From: JABMQB01 sp964575025
Lineage (GTDB): Bacteria; Bacteroidota; Bacteroidia; Bacteroidales; Prolixibacteraceae
Assembly: GCA_964575025.1 (NCBI GenBank)
Contig: CAZNPV010000001.1
Span: forward strand, 142,611-206,610
Direction: 5' to 3'
Length of the DNA stretch: 64,000 bases
Below are positions 36,348 to 45,481 of the stretch, piece by piece. Numbering within the stretch: position 1 is the first letter of the stretch; the number at the start of each line of letters is the position of its first letter. The notes beneath the pieces were generated by a model, which was not told where the DNA came from, did no database searches, and saw nothing but the letters and a program-made list of their open reading frames with translations. Made by a program: the position numbers and the translations under genes.

Positions 36348-36773
36348 ATGGAAAATAAAAAAATGTGCCTTGCCCTTTACACAGGCAGCGTTGATAAACT
36401 AACCGCTGCAGGTATTATTCTTGGTGGAGCTGCCGCCGATGATATGATCGTTGATATTTATGTTTTATTGCAAGGGGCCAGGGCATTTAGAAAAGATATT
36501 GGCGATAATGCCGATAAACTTCAGATGGCCGAGAATCCCGGACTGAAAGCTGAGTTTATGGAATCGTTAAAGAACCTGAAAGTAAAAACATGGGTTGAAT
36601 TTTTTAAAGAAGCAAAAGAGATAACCGATGTGAAAATTCATATTTGTGGACTTGCCGGAAAAGTTTGGGGTGGTGAGAAACTTGACGATTTTATAAATCT
36701 TGCGGATGATATTTGTGGTATTGGAGCTTATATTACATCTGCACAGGAAGCGGATGTAAATTTATTCATTTAA
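36348..36773 (+). CDS. DsrE/DsrF-like sulfur-relay protein
   Basis: 141 aa. The Rossmann-like pattern of DsrE-family proteins is visible (CLALYTGSVDKLTAAGIIL, a long helix-rich middle, VKIHICGLAGKVWG). The cysteine in HICGLAG lies where sulfur-carrying DsrE-type members keep their active cysteine. It is the first gene of an operon with TusA-like and Hdr-like proteins. The group, but not the exact role, fits cytoplasmic sulfane-sulfur transfer. Confidence 0.75.
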   Translation: MENKKMCLALYTGSVDKLTAAGIILGGAAADDMIVDIYVLLQGARAFRKDIGDNADKLQMAENPGLKAEFMESLKNLKVKTWVEFFKEAKEITDVKIHICGLAGKVWGGEKLDDFINLADDICGIGAYITSAQEADVNLFI

Positions 36774-36835
36774 AATGGGTAACACAAATTTATTGGGATG
36801 ATCGAATTTATTAACAAATATTAAATCAACAACGT

Positions 36836-37087
36836 ATGACAACAGAAGAGTTAAAAAACGTAAATGTGGTAAAATCAGTTGATGCCAGGGGAACATCTTG
36901 CCCCGGACCGCTACTGGAAGCTAAAAAAGCCATTGGGACCATTAAAGATGGAGATATTATGGAAATTCTATCTGCCGATGAAGGGACGAAAGTTGATATA
37001 CCAAAATGGTGTACCAAGCAGGGCCATGAATATCTTGGAACCATCGAAGAAAGTGGTTATTTCAGGATATTTATGAAGAAAAAATAA
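36836..37087 (+). CDS. TusA-family sulfurtransferase
   Basis: 83 aa. The hallmark CPGP box (TSCPGPLLEAKKAI, about residues 21-34) holds the persulfide-carrying cysteine; DARG upstream and the C-terminal beta-strands complete the fold. In lithotrophs TusA and DsrE hand sulfur to an Hdr-like complex, and here the same partners are encoded in one operon. It is 62 bp after the DsrE-like gene and 9 bp before the MvhD-like gene. Confidence 0.88.
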   Translation: MTTEELKNVNVVKSVDARGTSCPGPLLEAKKAIGTIKDGDIMEILSADEGTKVDIPKWCTKQGHEYLGTIEESGYFRIFMKKK

Positions 37088-37096
37088 ACATTCAAC

Positions 37097-37507
37097 ATGG
37101 CTGATAGAAATAAAAAGAATGCTAAAATTCTAGTATTTTCTACCGAAAAAATATCAGACCCTGCTATTGATATGGCTGGACTATTAAAACTGTATTATCC
37201 TTCAACAGTCTATGCTATTTCAATACCATGCTCAAGCGCAGTAAAGCCAAGATGGATATTACATGCCTTCGAAAAAGGATTTGACGGCGTTTTTATTGCA
37301 GCAGATGGGAGTGATTGTCCTTATGGCGAATCATGTACCGATAAAACAGGACAAATAGTAAGTCATACCCATGAACAAATGAAACAGTTGAATATTGAAC
37401 CTTCCCGCTTACGTATGGCTGCTATTTGTTCGGTTTGCAGTGAATCGTTTGTAAAACAGATTAAAGGTTTTAATGATTTGTTAATCAATAGTTATACTAA
37501 AAAATAA
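37097..37507 (+). CDS. MvhD/FlpD-like iron-sulfur electron-transfer subunit
   Basis: 136 aa. The pattern of AIDMAGLLKLYYP, then IPCSSAVKPRWILHAFEKGFDGVFIAADGS, then DCPYGESC and ICSVCSE matches the small [2Fe-2S] subunit that joins hydrogenase or dehydrogenase to HdrA. In QmoB the same domain is fused to the C-terminus of an HdrA-like chain; here it is a free gene. It lies 1 bp before the next gene. Confidence 0.78.
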   Translation: MADRNKKNAKILVFSTEKISDPAIDMAGLLKLYYPSTVYAISIPCSSAVKPRWILHAFEKGFDGVFIAADGSDCPYGESCTDKTGQIVSHTHEQMKQLNIEPSRLRMAAICSVCSESFVKQIKGFNDLLINSYTKK

Positions 37508-37508
37508 T

Positions 37509-38816
37509 ATGCCTTCTACTGAAAAACTTTCGTTCGATATTTTAATTATTGGTGGGGGTATTGCCGGAATAGAATCTGCTATTAATATTGCAAACAGCGG
37601 ATATGAAGTATTGCTGGTTGAAAAGGATTTAACGATTGGGGGCAAAATGATTATGCTCAGTAAAGTTTTTCCTACACTGGATTGCTCAGCTTGCATAACT
37701 ACTCCTAAGATTTCCGAGGCTTTGCGTAATCCCAATATAACCATTTTCACAAACACTGAAGTTAAATCTGTAATAAAGCAAGATATACAGTACTTTAAAA
37801 TTGCCCTGATAAAACATCCCCGTTACATCGATGAGAACGACTGCACGGGTTGTCAGCTTTGCGAGGAAGCTTGTCCTGTTGTCGTCCCTGACCAGTACCA
37901 ATATGAGTTGGTTGGGCGAAAAGCAGCTTATATCCCGTTTAGCATTGCCAGTCCCCGTGTGGCAACAATTGATCTTGATAATTGTATATTATGCGGCGCC
38001 TGCGAGAAAGCTTGCCCCACGGGGTGCATCGATTTTACCCAGGAAGCAAAAGAGTTTCAACTTGTTGTTAAATCAGTTATTGTGGCTACCGGTTTTGATT
38101 TGTTTGATCCGTTAAAAATTCCACGATTTAACTATGGAAGTGCAAAAAATGTTATCACTTCCATGCAGATGGAGCGTTTGTTGGCGCCTACCCGTCCCTA
38201 TAATCATGTTCTCAGGCCTGGTGATGGCAGAATGCCTGATAAAATTGCGTATGTTTTATGCACCGGTTCGCGGGATATGAGTGTCGGAAACCCGATTTGT
38301 TCTCAAATATGTTGCATGTATTCTATCAAACAGGCCCAACTGCTTATGGGTGCATTGCCAATGGCCGATGTTACCATTTATTATATCAATATCCGTTCAT
38401 TTGGGAAAGGTTTTGAAGAATTTTATGAGCAGGCCAAGGGAATGGGGGTTAATTTTGTTAAAGGGAAAGTAGGTAAAATTACCGAAAAAGAAAACGGGAA
38501 TCTTATACTGCGTTACGAGGATATTAATCAGGGAAAATTAAAGGAAACAGAGCATGATTTGGTTGTTTTATCGGTAGGAGTATTAGCGAACCAGGATCCT
38601 ACAAAGTTATTTGAAAACGGCATGTGGGAAAAAGATGAATTTAACTTTCCATTTCAAAAAGATATTTTATTCAATCCTGCCCTTAGTAATATCGAAGGGG
38701 TTTTTCTTGCAGGAACAACTTCCGGACCGATGGATATTCCCGATTCAATTCTTTCAGCCGGTGCAGCCTCTATGGAAGCAATTCAATATATTGCAAAATC
38801 AAATGTACATGTATGA
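37509..38816 (+). CDS. QmoA-like HdrA-family flavoprotein
   Basis: 435 aa. FAD-binding GGGIAGIES (15-23) and IGGKM (43-47) are followed by the HdrA-type cysteine segment DCSACI (58-63) and two ferredoxin clusters, C112-C115-C118-C122 and C159-C162-C165-C169. The later CSQICCMYSIKQA resembles the Hdr-specific cysteine patch. It lacks the N-terminal HdrA domain and C-terminal clusters, so it is the short, QmoA-like form. It overlaps the next gene by 4 bp. Confidence 0.8.
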   Translation: MPSTEKLSFDILIIGGGIAGIESAINIANSGYEVLLVEKDLTIGGKMIMLSKVFPTLDCSACITTPKISEALRNPNITIFTNTEVKSVIKQDIQYFKIALIKHPRYIDENDCTGCQLCEEACPVVVPDQYQYELVGRKAAYIPFSIASPRVATIDLDNCILCGACEKACPTGCIDFTQEAKEFQLVVKSVIVATGFDLFDPLKIPRFNYGSAKNVITSMQMERLLAPTRPYNHVLRPGDGRMPDKIAYVLCTGSRDMSVGNPICSQICCMYSIKQAQLLMGALPMADVTIYYINIRSFGKGFEEFYEQAKGMGVNFVKGKVGKITEKENGNLILRYEDINQGKLKETEHDLVVLSVGVLANQDPTKLFENGMWEKDEFNFPFQKDILFNPALSNIEGVFLAGTTSGPMDIPDSILSAGAASMEAIQYIAKSNVHV

Positions 38817-40750
38817 ACCATAAAATAGGAGTATATATTTGTCATTGCGGAGGCAACATTTCCGATTATATTGATGTCGAAAAAGTCAGGCAGGCAGCTG
38901 AAAAGGAAGAAGGGGTTTTTCTGTCTAAAACAACCCTTTTTGCCTGTGCCGATTCGAACCAGAAACAAATGGAAGCCGATATAAAGGAAAACCAGCTTGA
39001 TGCGGTTGTCGTAGCTTCATGTTCACCGAAATTGCATCAGGGTACTTTCCAATCGGTTGTTGAAAGAGCAGGTTTAAATAAATTCAATTATTTTCATGCA
39101 AACATCCGTGAACAAGGTTCATGGGCCCATTCCGACAACAAGACAGGTGCTACCGATAAAGCAATTCAGGTCGTTTTGTCTGGTATCGCCAAGGTTCGTT
39201 TATCAGAAGCGATTGAACCTGTCGAAATTAAAACCGTTCAGGCTGTATTGGTTATTGGTGCCGGTATAGCTGGGATGAAAGCGGCTGTAGCTTTGGCAAA
39301 AATGGGAATTATGGTGTACCTGATTGAAAGAGAACATTTTGTTGGCGGACGTATTGCGCAATGGGATGTTTTATGGGAAACCAACGAAACAGGGAAAGAA
39401 TTGGCAGCAAGGCTTTATAATGAGGTGAAGGCGAACAGAAAAATTACTTTATTTACAGGTACTGAAATCATTGATAGTTCCGGAAGCAAAGGAAACTTCA
39501 ATGTAAAAATAAAAATTACCCCAAGGTATATTAAAGAATATTGCAATAGTGGTAATTTAAAAAAAGCAATTCAGGCTTGCCCGGTTGAAGTTCCGGATGC
39601 CTTCAATTTTAATATTACAAAACGAAAAGCAATTTATCATAATTATCCGAGCGAATATCCGCAAGCTGCTGTAATAGACATAGCGCATTGCACACATTGC
39701 GGGGAGTGTGAAAAACTTTGCAATCAGGTTGATTTTTCGCAGAAAGAGGAGATTATGAATATAAAGGTGGGGTCAATTTTGGTGGCTACAGGTTTTGACC
39801 CCTATACACCCAATGAGGGAGAATTTGGATACCAGGCTATTGAAAATGTAATCACATTACCCCAGTTTAAGCGTCTTATCGCTTCTACCGAAAAGAAACT
39901 TACATGGAAAAACAAGCGGATAAGAAATATTGCTTACATCTATTGTGTAGGCAGCAGGCAAGCCGATGGTGAAAATAAGTATTGTTCACGATACTGTTGT
40001 AATGCTGTAATTTATGCGGCCATTAAAGCCAGTGAAAAATTTAAAGAACTGAACCATTTTCATTTTACACGTGGTATCCGAACGTATGGGAAACAGGAGC
40101 TTTTATATCATGAGGCATCGGTAAAAGGCCAGATTTTTTTACAGTCGTATGAAGATGACCCGCCCAAAGTTGAAAAAAAGAAAGATCAAACAATGGTTCG
40201 TATAAACGATATTCTTACACAACGGAAAGAAATTGAAGTAGAAGCCGATCTGGTTGTATTGGTCACAGGAATGGTACCCAGAACAAACAATACGGTTGGG
40301 GAAATTTTAAAAATCCCCAAAGGCCGTGATAAATTTTTCAATGAAGTCCACATGAAATTGAGGCCTGTTGAAACAGTAATTGACGGGGTAACGATTGCGG
40401 GATGTTGCCAGGGGCCCAAGAATGCTGTGGAGTCAATCAATTCGGCATTATCGGCAGCTATTAAATCCTATTCATTTGTGAATAGCGATGTACTTGAAAT
40501 TGAACCTTTGGTTGCTGAAGTAAACCCCAGCCTTTGCGTTTGGTGTGATGCCTGCACCAATGCATGTCCCTTTGATGCAATTCATCCCATTCAGGTTGAC
40601 AATAAACAGGTCGCTGAAATCACTGTCTCTGTTTGTAAGGGGTGTGGTATGTGTTTGCCGGTTTGTCCGACCAATGCCATTCAATTAAAAACATTCAGTG
40701 ACGAAGAAGTGGAACAAATGATTGATGCGCTGGCAAATGAGAAACAATAA
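38813..40750 (+). CDS. HdrA-like flavoprotein, full length
   Basis: 645 aa. The N-terminal HdrA domain (IGVYICHCGGNI, 5-16) is followed by FAD binding (VIGAGIAGMKAA, about 146-157), a central cluster CTHCGECEKLC, the CSRYCC patch, and two C-terminal [4Fe-4S] clusters (C575-578-581-585 and C608-611-614-618). This is the complete architecture of HdrA, which in methanogens bifurcates electrons. It is the QmoB counterpart minus the MvhD domain, which is encoded separately upstream. Bifurcation here is possible but unproven. Confidence 0.85.
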   Translation: MNHKIGVYICHCGGNISDYIDVEKVRQAAEKEEGVFLSKTTLFACADSNQKQMEADIKENQLDAVVVASCSPKLHQGTFQSVVERAGLNKFNYFHANIREQGSWAHSDNKTGATDKAIQVVLSGIAKVRLSEAIEPVEIKTVQAVLVIGAGIAGMKAAVALAKMGIMVYLIEREHFVGGRIAQWDVLWETNETGKELAARLYNEVKANRKITLFTGTEIIDSSGSKGNFNVKIKITPRYIKEYCNSGNLKKAIQACPVEVPDAFNFNITKRKAIYHNYPSEYPQAAVIDIAHCTHCGECEKLCNQVDFSQKEEIMNIKVGSILVATGFDPYTPNEGEFGYQAIENVITLPQFKRLIASTEKKLTWKNKRIRNIAYIYCVGSRQADGENKYCSRYCCNAVIYAAIKASEKFKELNHFHFTRGIRTYGKQELLYHEASVKGQIFLQSYEDDPPKVEKKKDQTMVRINDILTQRKEIEVEADLVVLVTGMVPRTNNTVGEILKIPKGRDKFFNEVHMKLRPVETVIDGVTIAGCCQGPKNAVESINSALSAAIKSYSFVNSDVLEIEPLVAEVNPSLCVWCDACTNACPFDAIHPIQVDNKQVAEITVSVCKGCGMCLPVCPTNAIQLKTFSDEEVEQMIDALANEKQ

Positions 40751-40760
40751 ATGCTGAACC

Positions 40761-41039
40761 ATGGGAGAAAAATCAGGAAACACTTTTAAGATAAAACGCG
40801 AAACGTACCAGGTTCCACAAAAGGTAAAAGATAACCTGAAATCATTTAATGCTGTGAAGAAAAAAATTCTCGGAGCTTTTGGTGATGAGGAGTTAAACAT
40901 ACCACAGCTTGCCGAAAAAACCGGTTTAAGCAAGGAGGAAACCATGTATTATACCATGTCACTTCTAAAGTTTGGTATACTGGAAACCGTAAGGTTAGAC
41001 GATGCAGATGAGTTTTATTTTTATAAAATAAAAAAATAA
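40761..41039 (+). CDS. Small winged-helix-like protein of the Hdr operon
   Basis: 92 aa. LNIPQLAEKTGLSKEETMYYTMSLLKFGILETV reads as a winged helix-turn-helix; the rest is charged. It lies 10 bp after the HdrA gene, and its stop overlaps the ATG of the membrane subunit gene. Small proteins of this kind sit in some Hdr/Qmo-like operons, but their role is unknown. It could be a structural subunit or a regulator. Confidence 0.6.
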   Translation: MGEKSGNTFKIKRETYQVPQKVKDNLKSFNAVKKKILGAFGDEELNIPQLAEKTGLSKEETMYYTMSLLKFGILETVRLDDADEFYFYKIKK

Positions 41040-42091
41040 TGCCAGGGATAAATTTAAAATTTGCAAGAAAACTTAAAAAATATGGTGCAACAGATTTTAA
41101 TGCCTGTTACAATTGTGGTACCTGTACTGCAGTTTGTGCGTTATCAACCGAAAAAGATTCATTTCCCAGGGAGATGGTCCGACTTAGCTCATTGGGCTTT
41201 AATAATGAAATTAATAAATCACTTAAACCCTGGTTGTGCTATTATTGCGGCGAATGTACCACCCATTGCCCCATGGAAGCAAAACCAGGTGAACTGATGA
41301 TGTCGTTGCGGCGCTATCTGATTTCTACCTACGACTGGACAGGGTTATCAGGTTTATTATACCGGAATTTAACTGCCTGCATTATAGCCTTTATGATTGT
41401 AATTATTGCAATAGCAGGTATGTTTTATTCAAAAACTTTTTCACAGGATGAATGGTTGCATTACGGCCATTATTTTGAAATGTTTGCAATTGCTGCAGTA
41501 TTTGGCATACTATTGTTTCCGAATATTATCCGAATGTGGTATTTTACGGTTTGGTCACAATCAAAATCCCTTTCATTAAAAAAATATTTTAGTTCCTTAA
41601 AAGATCTTTTTATTCATATGTTTACCCAGAAAAACACCTTATCATGTGAAGATTCAAGGGAAAATAAAATTTGGTGGTTTGAACATTTTATACTGGTAAT
41701 TAGTTATTTAATGCTGTTGTTCACCACTGTTTTCCTGAATTGGTTTGAAACAGATAACCTGGCAGTTATTATAATGGGCTATGTTTTTAGTGCAATTATT
41801 TTTATTGTAACCTTTGATTTTGTTATCAGGCGAATACGCAAACGGTCTGAAAAAAGTACATTTTCCCATCCTTCTGACTGGTTTTTCGTTATCTGGCTGT
41901 TTTTGATGGGTATCTCAGCTTTTGCAGTGCGTTTATTAATTGATAACGGCCAACTTATACATAATTTCTGGGTTTACCTTTTTCATTTAACCATATTGGT
42001 ACAATGGGCATTGATTATTGTTCCCTTTGGTAAATGGACCCACTTTTTATACCGCTCATTTGCTATGTATTTTGATAAGGTAAAAGGCTGA
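41039..42091 (+). CDS. QmoC-like membrane subunit: HdrC ferredoxin part fused to cytochrome-b-like part
   Basis: 350 aa. Two [4Fe-4S] clusters at the N-terminus (C23-C26-C29-C33 and C67-C70-C73-C77, the CxxCxxCxxxC/P type of HdrC) are followed by six transmembrane helices (about 109-128, 145-165, 216-236, 243-262, 285-303, 315-333) with histidines suited to haem b. This HdrC-HdrE/NarI fusion defines QmoC, which links the cytoplasmic Qmo complex to menaquinone. It is the last gene of the operon. Confidence 0.87.
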   Translation: MPGINLKFARKLKKYGATDFNACYNCGTCTAVCALSTEKDSFPREMVRLSSLGFNNEINKSLKPWLCYYCGECTTHCPMEAKPGELMMSLRRYLISTYDWTGLSGLLYRNLTACIIAFMIVIIAIAGMFYSKTFSQDEWLHYGHYFEMFAIAAVFGILLFPNIIRMWYFTVWSQSKSLSLKKYFSSLKDLFIHMFTQKNTLSCEDSRENKIWWFEHFILVISYLMLLFTTVFLNWFETDNLAVIIMGYVFSAIIFIVTFDFVIRRIRKRSEKSTFSHPSDWFFVIWLFLMGISAFAVRLLIDNGQLIHNFWVYLFHLTILVQWALIIVPFGKWTHFLYRSFAMYFDKVKG

Positions 42092-42321
42092 TTCTTTCTA
42101 TCCTTTCCATTTAATTTCAATATTCTGTTTGTCTGACCGTCTTAGGAAAGCTTAATGAAGCAATCAATTCGTATAAGACTTTTGATGATGAACAAATTCT
42201 ATGTTTTCATATTTTTATTAATTGACGAAGCAAATTTGCAAAGGACTTTATAAAGGTTTTGTAAGTTGTGTTTGATGTAACATAAAGTTTTTTTAAATTT
42301 ACCTGTTTTAAAGAATAAATA

Positions 42322-42441
42322 GTGAGAATAAATGATACAACTATTCGTATTGGTCTTATAAGAAGGCTGCCCTTAATTGTGAATGCATTTGCACTCCTGG
42401 CAATTATTTACGAATTAGGATTTGAAAGTCAGCCGGTCTAA
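42322..42441 (+). pseudogene. In-frame N-terminal piece of TrkH, cut off by a TAA
   Basis: A GTG at 42322 opens 39 codons of membrane-protein-like sequence (RLPLIVNAFALLAIIYELGF) in the same frame as the trkH gene. It ends with TAA at 42439-42441, ten bases before the TTG at 42451. It looks like the missing first helix of TrkH. Confidence 0.6.
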
Positions 42442-42450
42442 AACCAGTTT

Positions 42451-44031
42451 TTGCAAAACATTTACATTCTTTCGTTACTATCTGGTGCCGTTTCAATAAC
42501 GGGAAGATACTTTTTTGAGAAAACCAGGCCAACACTAAAAATAGTAGCATTCGATGTTTTTCTGGTATTGCTTTCCGCTTTCCTCCTACTTATACATTTT
42601 GGAATGGCAGAGAACCTTGCCCCCTCTTTTTTAAGCCACACAGGTTGGCTCAGATTAATTGTAGTTTTCATTTTCCTGCGTGAATTTATGGCGTTGAAAG
42701 TAAATTTTAAATGGGCATTGGTAAATCCGGCACAATTGTTTATACTAAGTTTTTTGGCTTTAATCATTTCAGGTTGCTTTTTTCTTCTTCTTCCCAATGC
42801 AACGCACTCGGGCATTTCGCTCATAGATGCGCTTTTTACGTCCACCAGTGCTGTTTGTGTAACAGGCCTTATTGTAGTTGAAACAGGCAGTTATTTTACA
42901 CTTTTCGGTCAGATTGTTATCATTTCGCTGGTGCAGGCAGGTGGTTTGGGAATTATGACTTTTGCAAGCTATTTCGGCTATTTTTTCAAAGGTTCTTCTT
43001 CTTTTAAAAAACAACTGGTGTTGAGCGAATTTACCTGGTCGGGTAAATTGGGGGAAGTGTTTTCCATGCTCAAAAGAATTATCATGATCACCCTTTTAAT
43101 TGAGGTTGCAGGAACTGTTCTTGTTTTTTTAAGCTTAAACAAAGAAGTTTTTCCGGCGCAGTTTGACCGGATATTTTTTTCGGTTTTTCACTCCGTTTCA
43201 GGCTTTTGCAATGCAGGCTTTTCCACCTTGCAGGACAGTTTGTTTTCTTATGATTTTCGCAATAATTATTCGCTGCATCTTATTATTGCTTCCCTTTTTA
43301 TAATGGGCGGATTGGGATTTCCCATTGTGTTTAACCTGCTGAAATATTTAAAAAATAAACTGATCAATGGTGTACTTCATTTACTGAAGAAAAAACACAG
43401 TCATTTGCCCTGGATTTTAAATATCAATACCCGCATTGTTTTGTTGACTACGCTGATTTTAATTGTTGCAGGTACCGTTCATTTTTTCATTTTTGAATAC
43501 AACAACACCCTTGCAGAGCACAACCTGTGGGGAAAAATAGTATCTTCTTTTTTTGGTGCTGTTACTCCACGTACTGCCGGATTTAACACCACCGATACCG
43601 CAAACCTTGGTATTCCTGTAGTTTTAATGCTGCTTTTTTTAATGTGGGTGGGAGCTTCTCCGGCATCCACAGGGGGTGGAATAAAAACCAGTACGTTAGC
43701 TTTGGCGGTGCTCAATTTTTTGTCAGTGGCAAGAGGTAAAAAGCGCCAGGAAATTTTTAGACGTGAAATCTCCCAGATTTCCGTTAACAGGGCTTTTTCG
43801 ATTGTTTTTTTATCGGTACTTGTCATATCAGTGTCTGTATTCGGTGTTTTATGGTTCGAAAAAGACAAAGAGATACTCGATGTTGCATTTGAATGTGTTT
43901 CTGCATTCAGCACAGTAGGTTTAAGCAGGGGAATTACGGCGGACTTGAGCAGTTACAGCAAATTCATATTAATTTTGACCATGTTTGTTGGGAGGGTAGG
44001 AATGTTAACTGTGCTGATTGTTTTATTTTAA
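42451..44031 (+). CDS. trkH: TrkH/KtrB-family potassium uptake protein, both ends cut by in-frame TAA
   Basis: 526 aa as an open frame starting with TTG. The four pore-loop repeats are visible: TSAVCVTGL, VSGFCNAGFS, TPRTAGFNT and SAFSTVGLS, with the filter glycines intact. The same frame continues upstream to 42322 and downstream to 44085 (KVTRYKYRYPTEDVL after the stop), giving 587 codons, the usual length, broken only by TAA at 42439 and 44029. Both could be CAA-to-TAA changes. The protein may still work without the first helix and the last 17 residues, or the gene is decaying. trkA lies 64 bp downstream. Confidence 0.8.
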   Translation: MQNIYILSLLSGAVSITGRYFFEKTRPTLKIVAFDVFLVLLSAFLLLIHFGMAENLAPSFLSHTGWLRLIVVFIFLREFMALKVNFKWALVNPAQLFILSFLALIISGCFFLLLPNATHSGISLIDALFTSTSAVCVTGLIVVETGSYFTLFGQIVIISLVQAGGLGIMTFASYFGYFFKGSSSFKKQLVLSEFTWSGKLGEVFSMLKRIIMITLLIEVAGTVLVFLSLNKEVFPAQFDRIFFSVFHSVSGFCNAGFSTLQDSLFSYDFRNNYSLHLIIASLFIMGGLGFPIVFNLLKYLKNKLINGVLHLLKKKHSHLPWILNINTRIVLLTTLILIVAGTVHFFIFEYNNTLAEHNLWGKIVSSFFGAVTPRTAGFNTTDTANLGIPVVLMLLFLMWVGASPASTGGGIKTSTLALAVLNFLSVARGKKRQEIFRREISQISVNRAFSIVFLSVLVISVSVFGVLWFEKDKEILDVAFECVSAFSTVGLSRGITADLSSYSKFILILTMFVGRVGMLTVLIVLF

Positions 44032-44095
44032 AAGGTTACCCGCTATAAATACCGTTACCCTACTGAAGATGTATTAATTAACTAAAAATTCCATT

Positions 44096-44812
44096 ATGAA
44101 GTTCATAATTATCGGTCTTGGCAATTTTGGAAGTACGCTGGCAGAAAAACTGACCAACATGGACCACGAAGTAATTGGGGTGGATAATCAAATGGAGAAG
44201 GTGGAAGCGATAAAGGACAAAATAAGTTTGGCTGTATGTTTAAACAGCAAAGATCCTGAATCATTAAACACGTTACCCCTGAAAAACTCAGATGCCGTAA
44301 TTGTTTGTATTGGCGAAGACGAAGGGGCAAGTCTTATCACAACTGCCCATTTAAAAAGACTAAAGGTCCCCCGGTTAATCAGCCGTTCGGTTTCAACTAT
44401 CCACGAAACCATTCTCGAGGCTATGGGAATAACTGAAATTGTGAAACCCGAGGAAGAATCTGCCATAAGGTGGGCACGAAGATTAACTTCCAGCGGTTTT
44501 CTCGATTCCTTTGAGCTGACAAGCGATTATTCGATAGTGGAAATGGTTGTTCCTGAAGAATTTACCGGAAAGACCATCGGGCAAATTGGGTTCAATAAAA
44601 ATTATCATATTATTGTACTCACAACCATGAAGCAGGTAAAAGAACGAAATTTGATAGGAGCTTCAAAACTGGTTAAAAAGTTATATGGAACGGCTACCGC
44701 CGAAACCGTTTTAAACGAAGGCGATGTAATGGTTATTTATGGTCACAAAAAAATATTCAACGGATTCCGGAAGAATAAACATCCGGGAAAAGATTTGAAT
44801 AAAACAGGGTAG
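44096..44812 (+). CDS. trkA: TrkA/KtrA-type RCK regulator of potassium uptake
   Basis: 238 aa. The RCK-N Rossmann domain opens with KFIIIGLGNFGSTLA, a GxGxxG nucleotide-binding loop with the acidic residue of GVDN at strand 2. RCK-C (about 145-220) begins VEMVVPEEFTGKTIGQI. It binds ATP/ADP or NAD and gates the TrkH/KtrB pore. Intact, unlike its partner gene upstream. Confidence 0.92.
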   Translation: MKFIIIGLGNFGSTLAEKLTNMDHEVIGVDNQMEKVEAIKDKISLAVCLNSKDPESLNTLPLKNSDAVIVCIGEDEGASLITTAHLKRLKVPRLISRSVSTIHETILEAMGITEIVKPEEESAIRWARRLTSSGFLDSFELTSDYSIVEMVVPEEFTGKTIGQIGFNKNYHIIVLTTMKQVKERNLIGASKLVKKLYGTATAETVLNEGDVMVIYGHKKIFNGFRKNKHPGKDLNKTG

Positions 44813-44908
44813 TTCAGGATATAGCCATTCCATCTGAATCGTTGAACATGAACATAAAAAAATTAAACAAAATCAAATAAGTTTTGTAAAAAAATAGAAA
44901 CCCAAAAA

Positions 44909-45337
44909 ATGATTGTTATGATGAAAATGAGAGAAATTTTTGCCGTATTGCTTTTTAGTGTGAGTGTGATAGCACTTTCTGCGTGTAGTTCAGGTCAGCA
45001 AAAGAAAAACAATGATGCTAAAGAACTGAAAAAAGAGGTAAGTGCTGAACTTCAGGAAAAACAAAGTAAAATGACACAAAGAGCCAATGAAAAGCTCGCT
45101 GATATCAATGAAAAAATAAAAGAGCTAAACAACAAGATCGAAAAACAAACTGAAGAACTGAGCGAAGAACAGCAAAAAGCACTTGATAAACTTCAGGATA
45201 AACGTGTCCAGGTGAACGAACAATTAAACAATCTGAAAAATATTTCCATGGAAGAATGGGATGATTTCGAAACAACTTTTAAAGAAGATCTTGACAGTGT
45301 AATAATAATAGCAGATGATATTTTAGATAAATTTTAA
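44909..45337 (+). CDS. Small coiled-coil lipoprotein
   Basis: 142 aa. A lipoprotein signal ends at LSAC (cysteine about 26); several ATGs in a row make the exact start uncertain. Residues 35-115 are almost wholly charged with heptad spacing, predicting a long coiled coil. A short acidic tail follows. Function unknown; similar small stress-type lipoproteins occur in Bacteroidota. Confidence 0.65.
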   Translation: MIVMMKMREIFAVLLFSVSVIALSACSSGQQKKNNDAKELKKEVSAELQEKQSKMTQRANEKLADINEKIKELNNKIEKQTEELSEEQQKALDKLQDKRVQVNEQLNNLKNISMEEWDDFETTFKEDLDSVIIIADDILDKF

Positions 45338-45481
45338 CTAAACGTGTTATTCAAATATTCAATTACTTTATCTTCACAAGGGCAAGCATAAGTCCTTCTG
45401 TTTTTACCGTCAATAGTTTTCAATAAAGTATCTTTAAAACGTTTTTTGGTCAATCTTCAGATTAATTTACTAAGAAATTGC

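Noticed and set aside
36348..42091. A classical sulfate-reduction locus
   Set aside because: No APS reductase, sulfite reductase or ATP sulfurylase genes are adjacent, so QmoABC in its known role is not supported.
45334..45455. Minus-strand frame with the phrase NRRTYACPCEDKVIEYL before the permease gene
   Set aside because: Coding-like but only about 35 codons, no ATG and no family recognised. It might be a gene fragment but is not supported enough to list.
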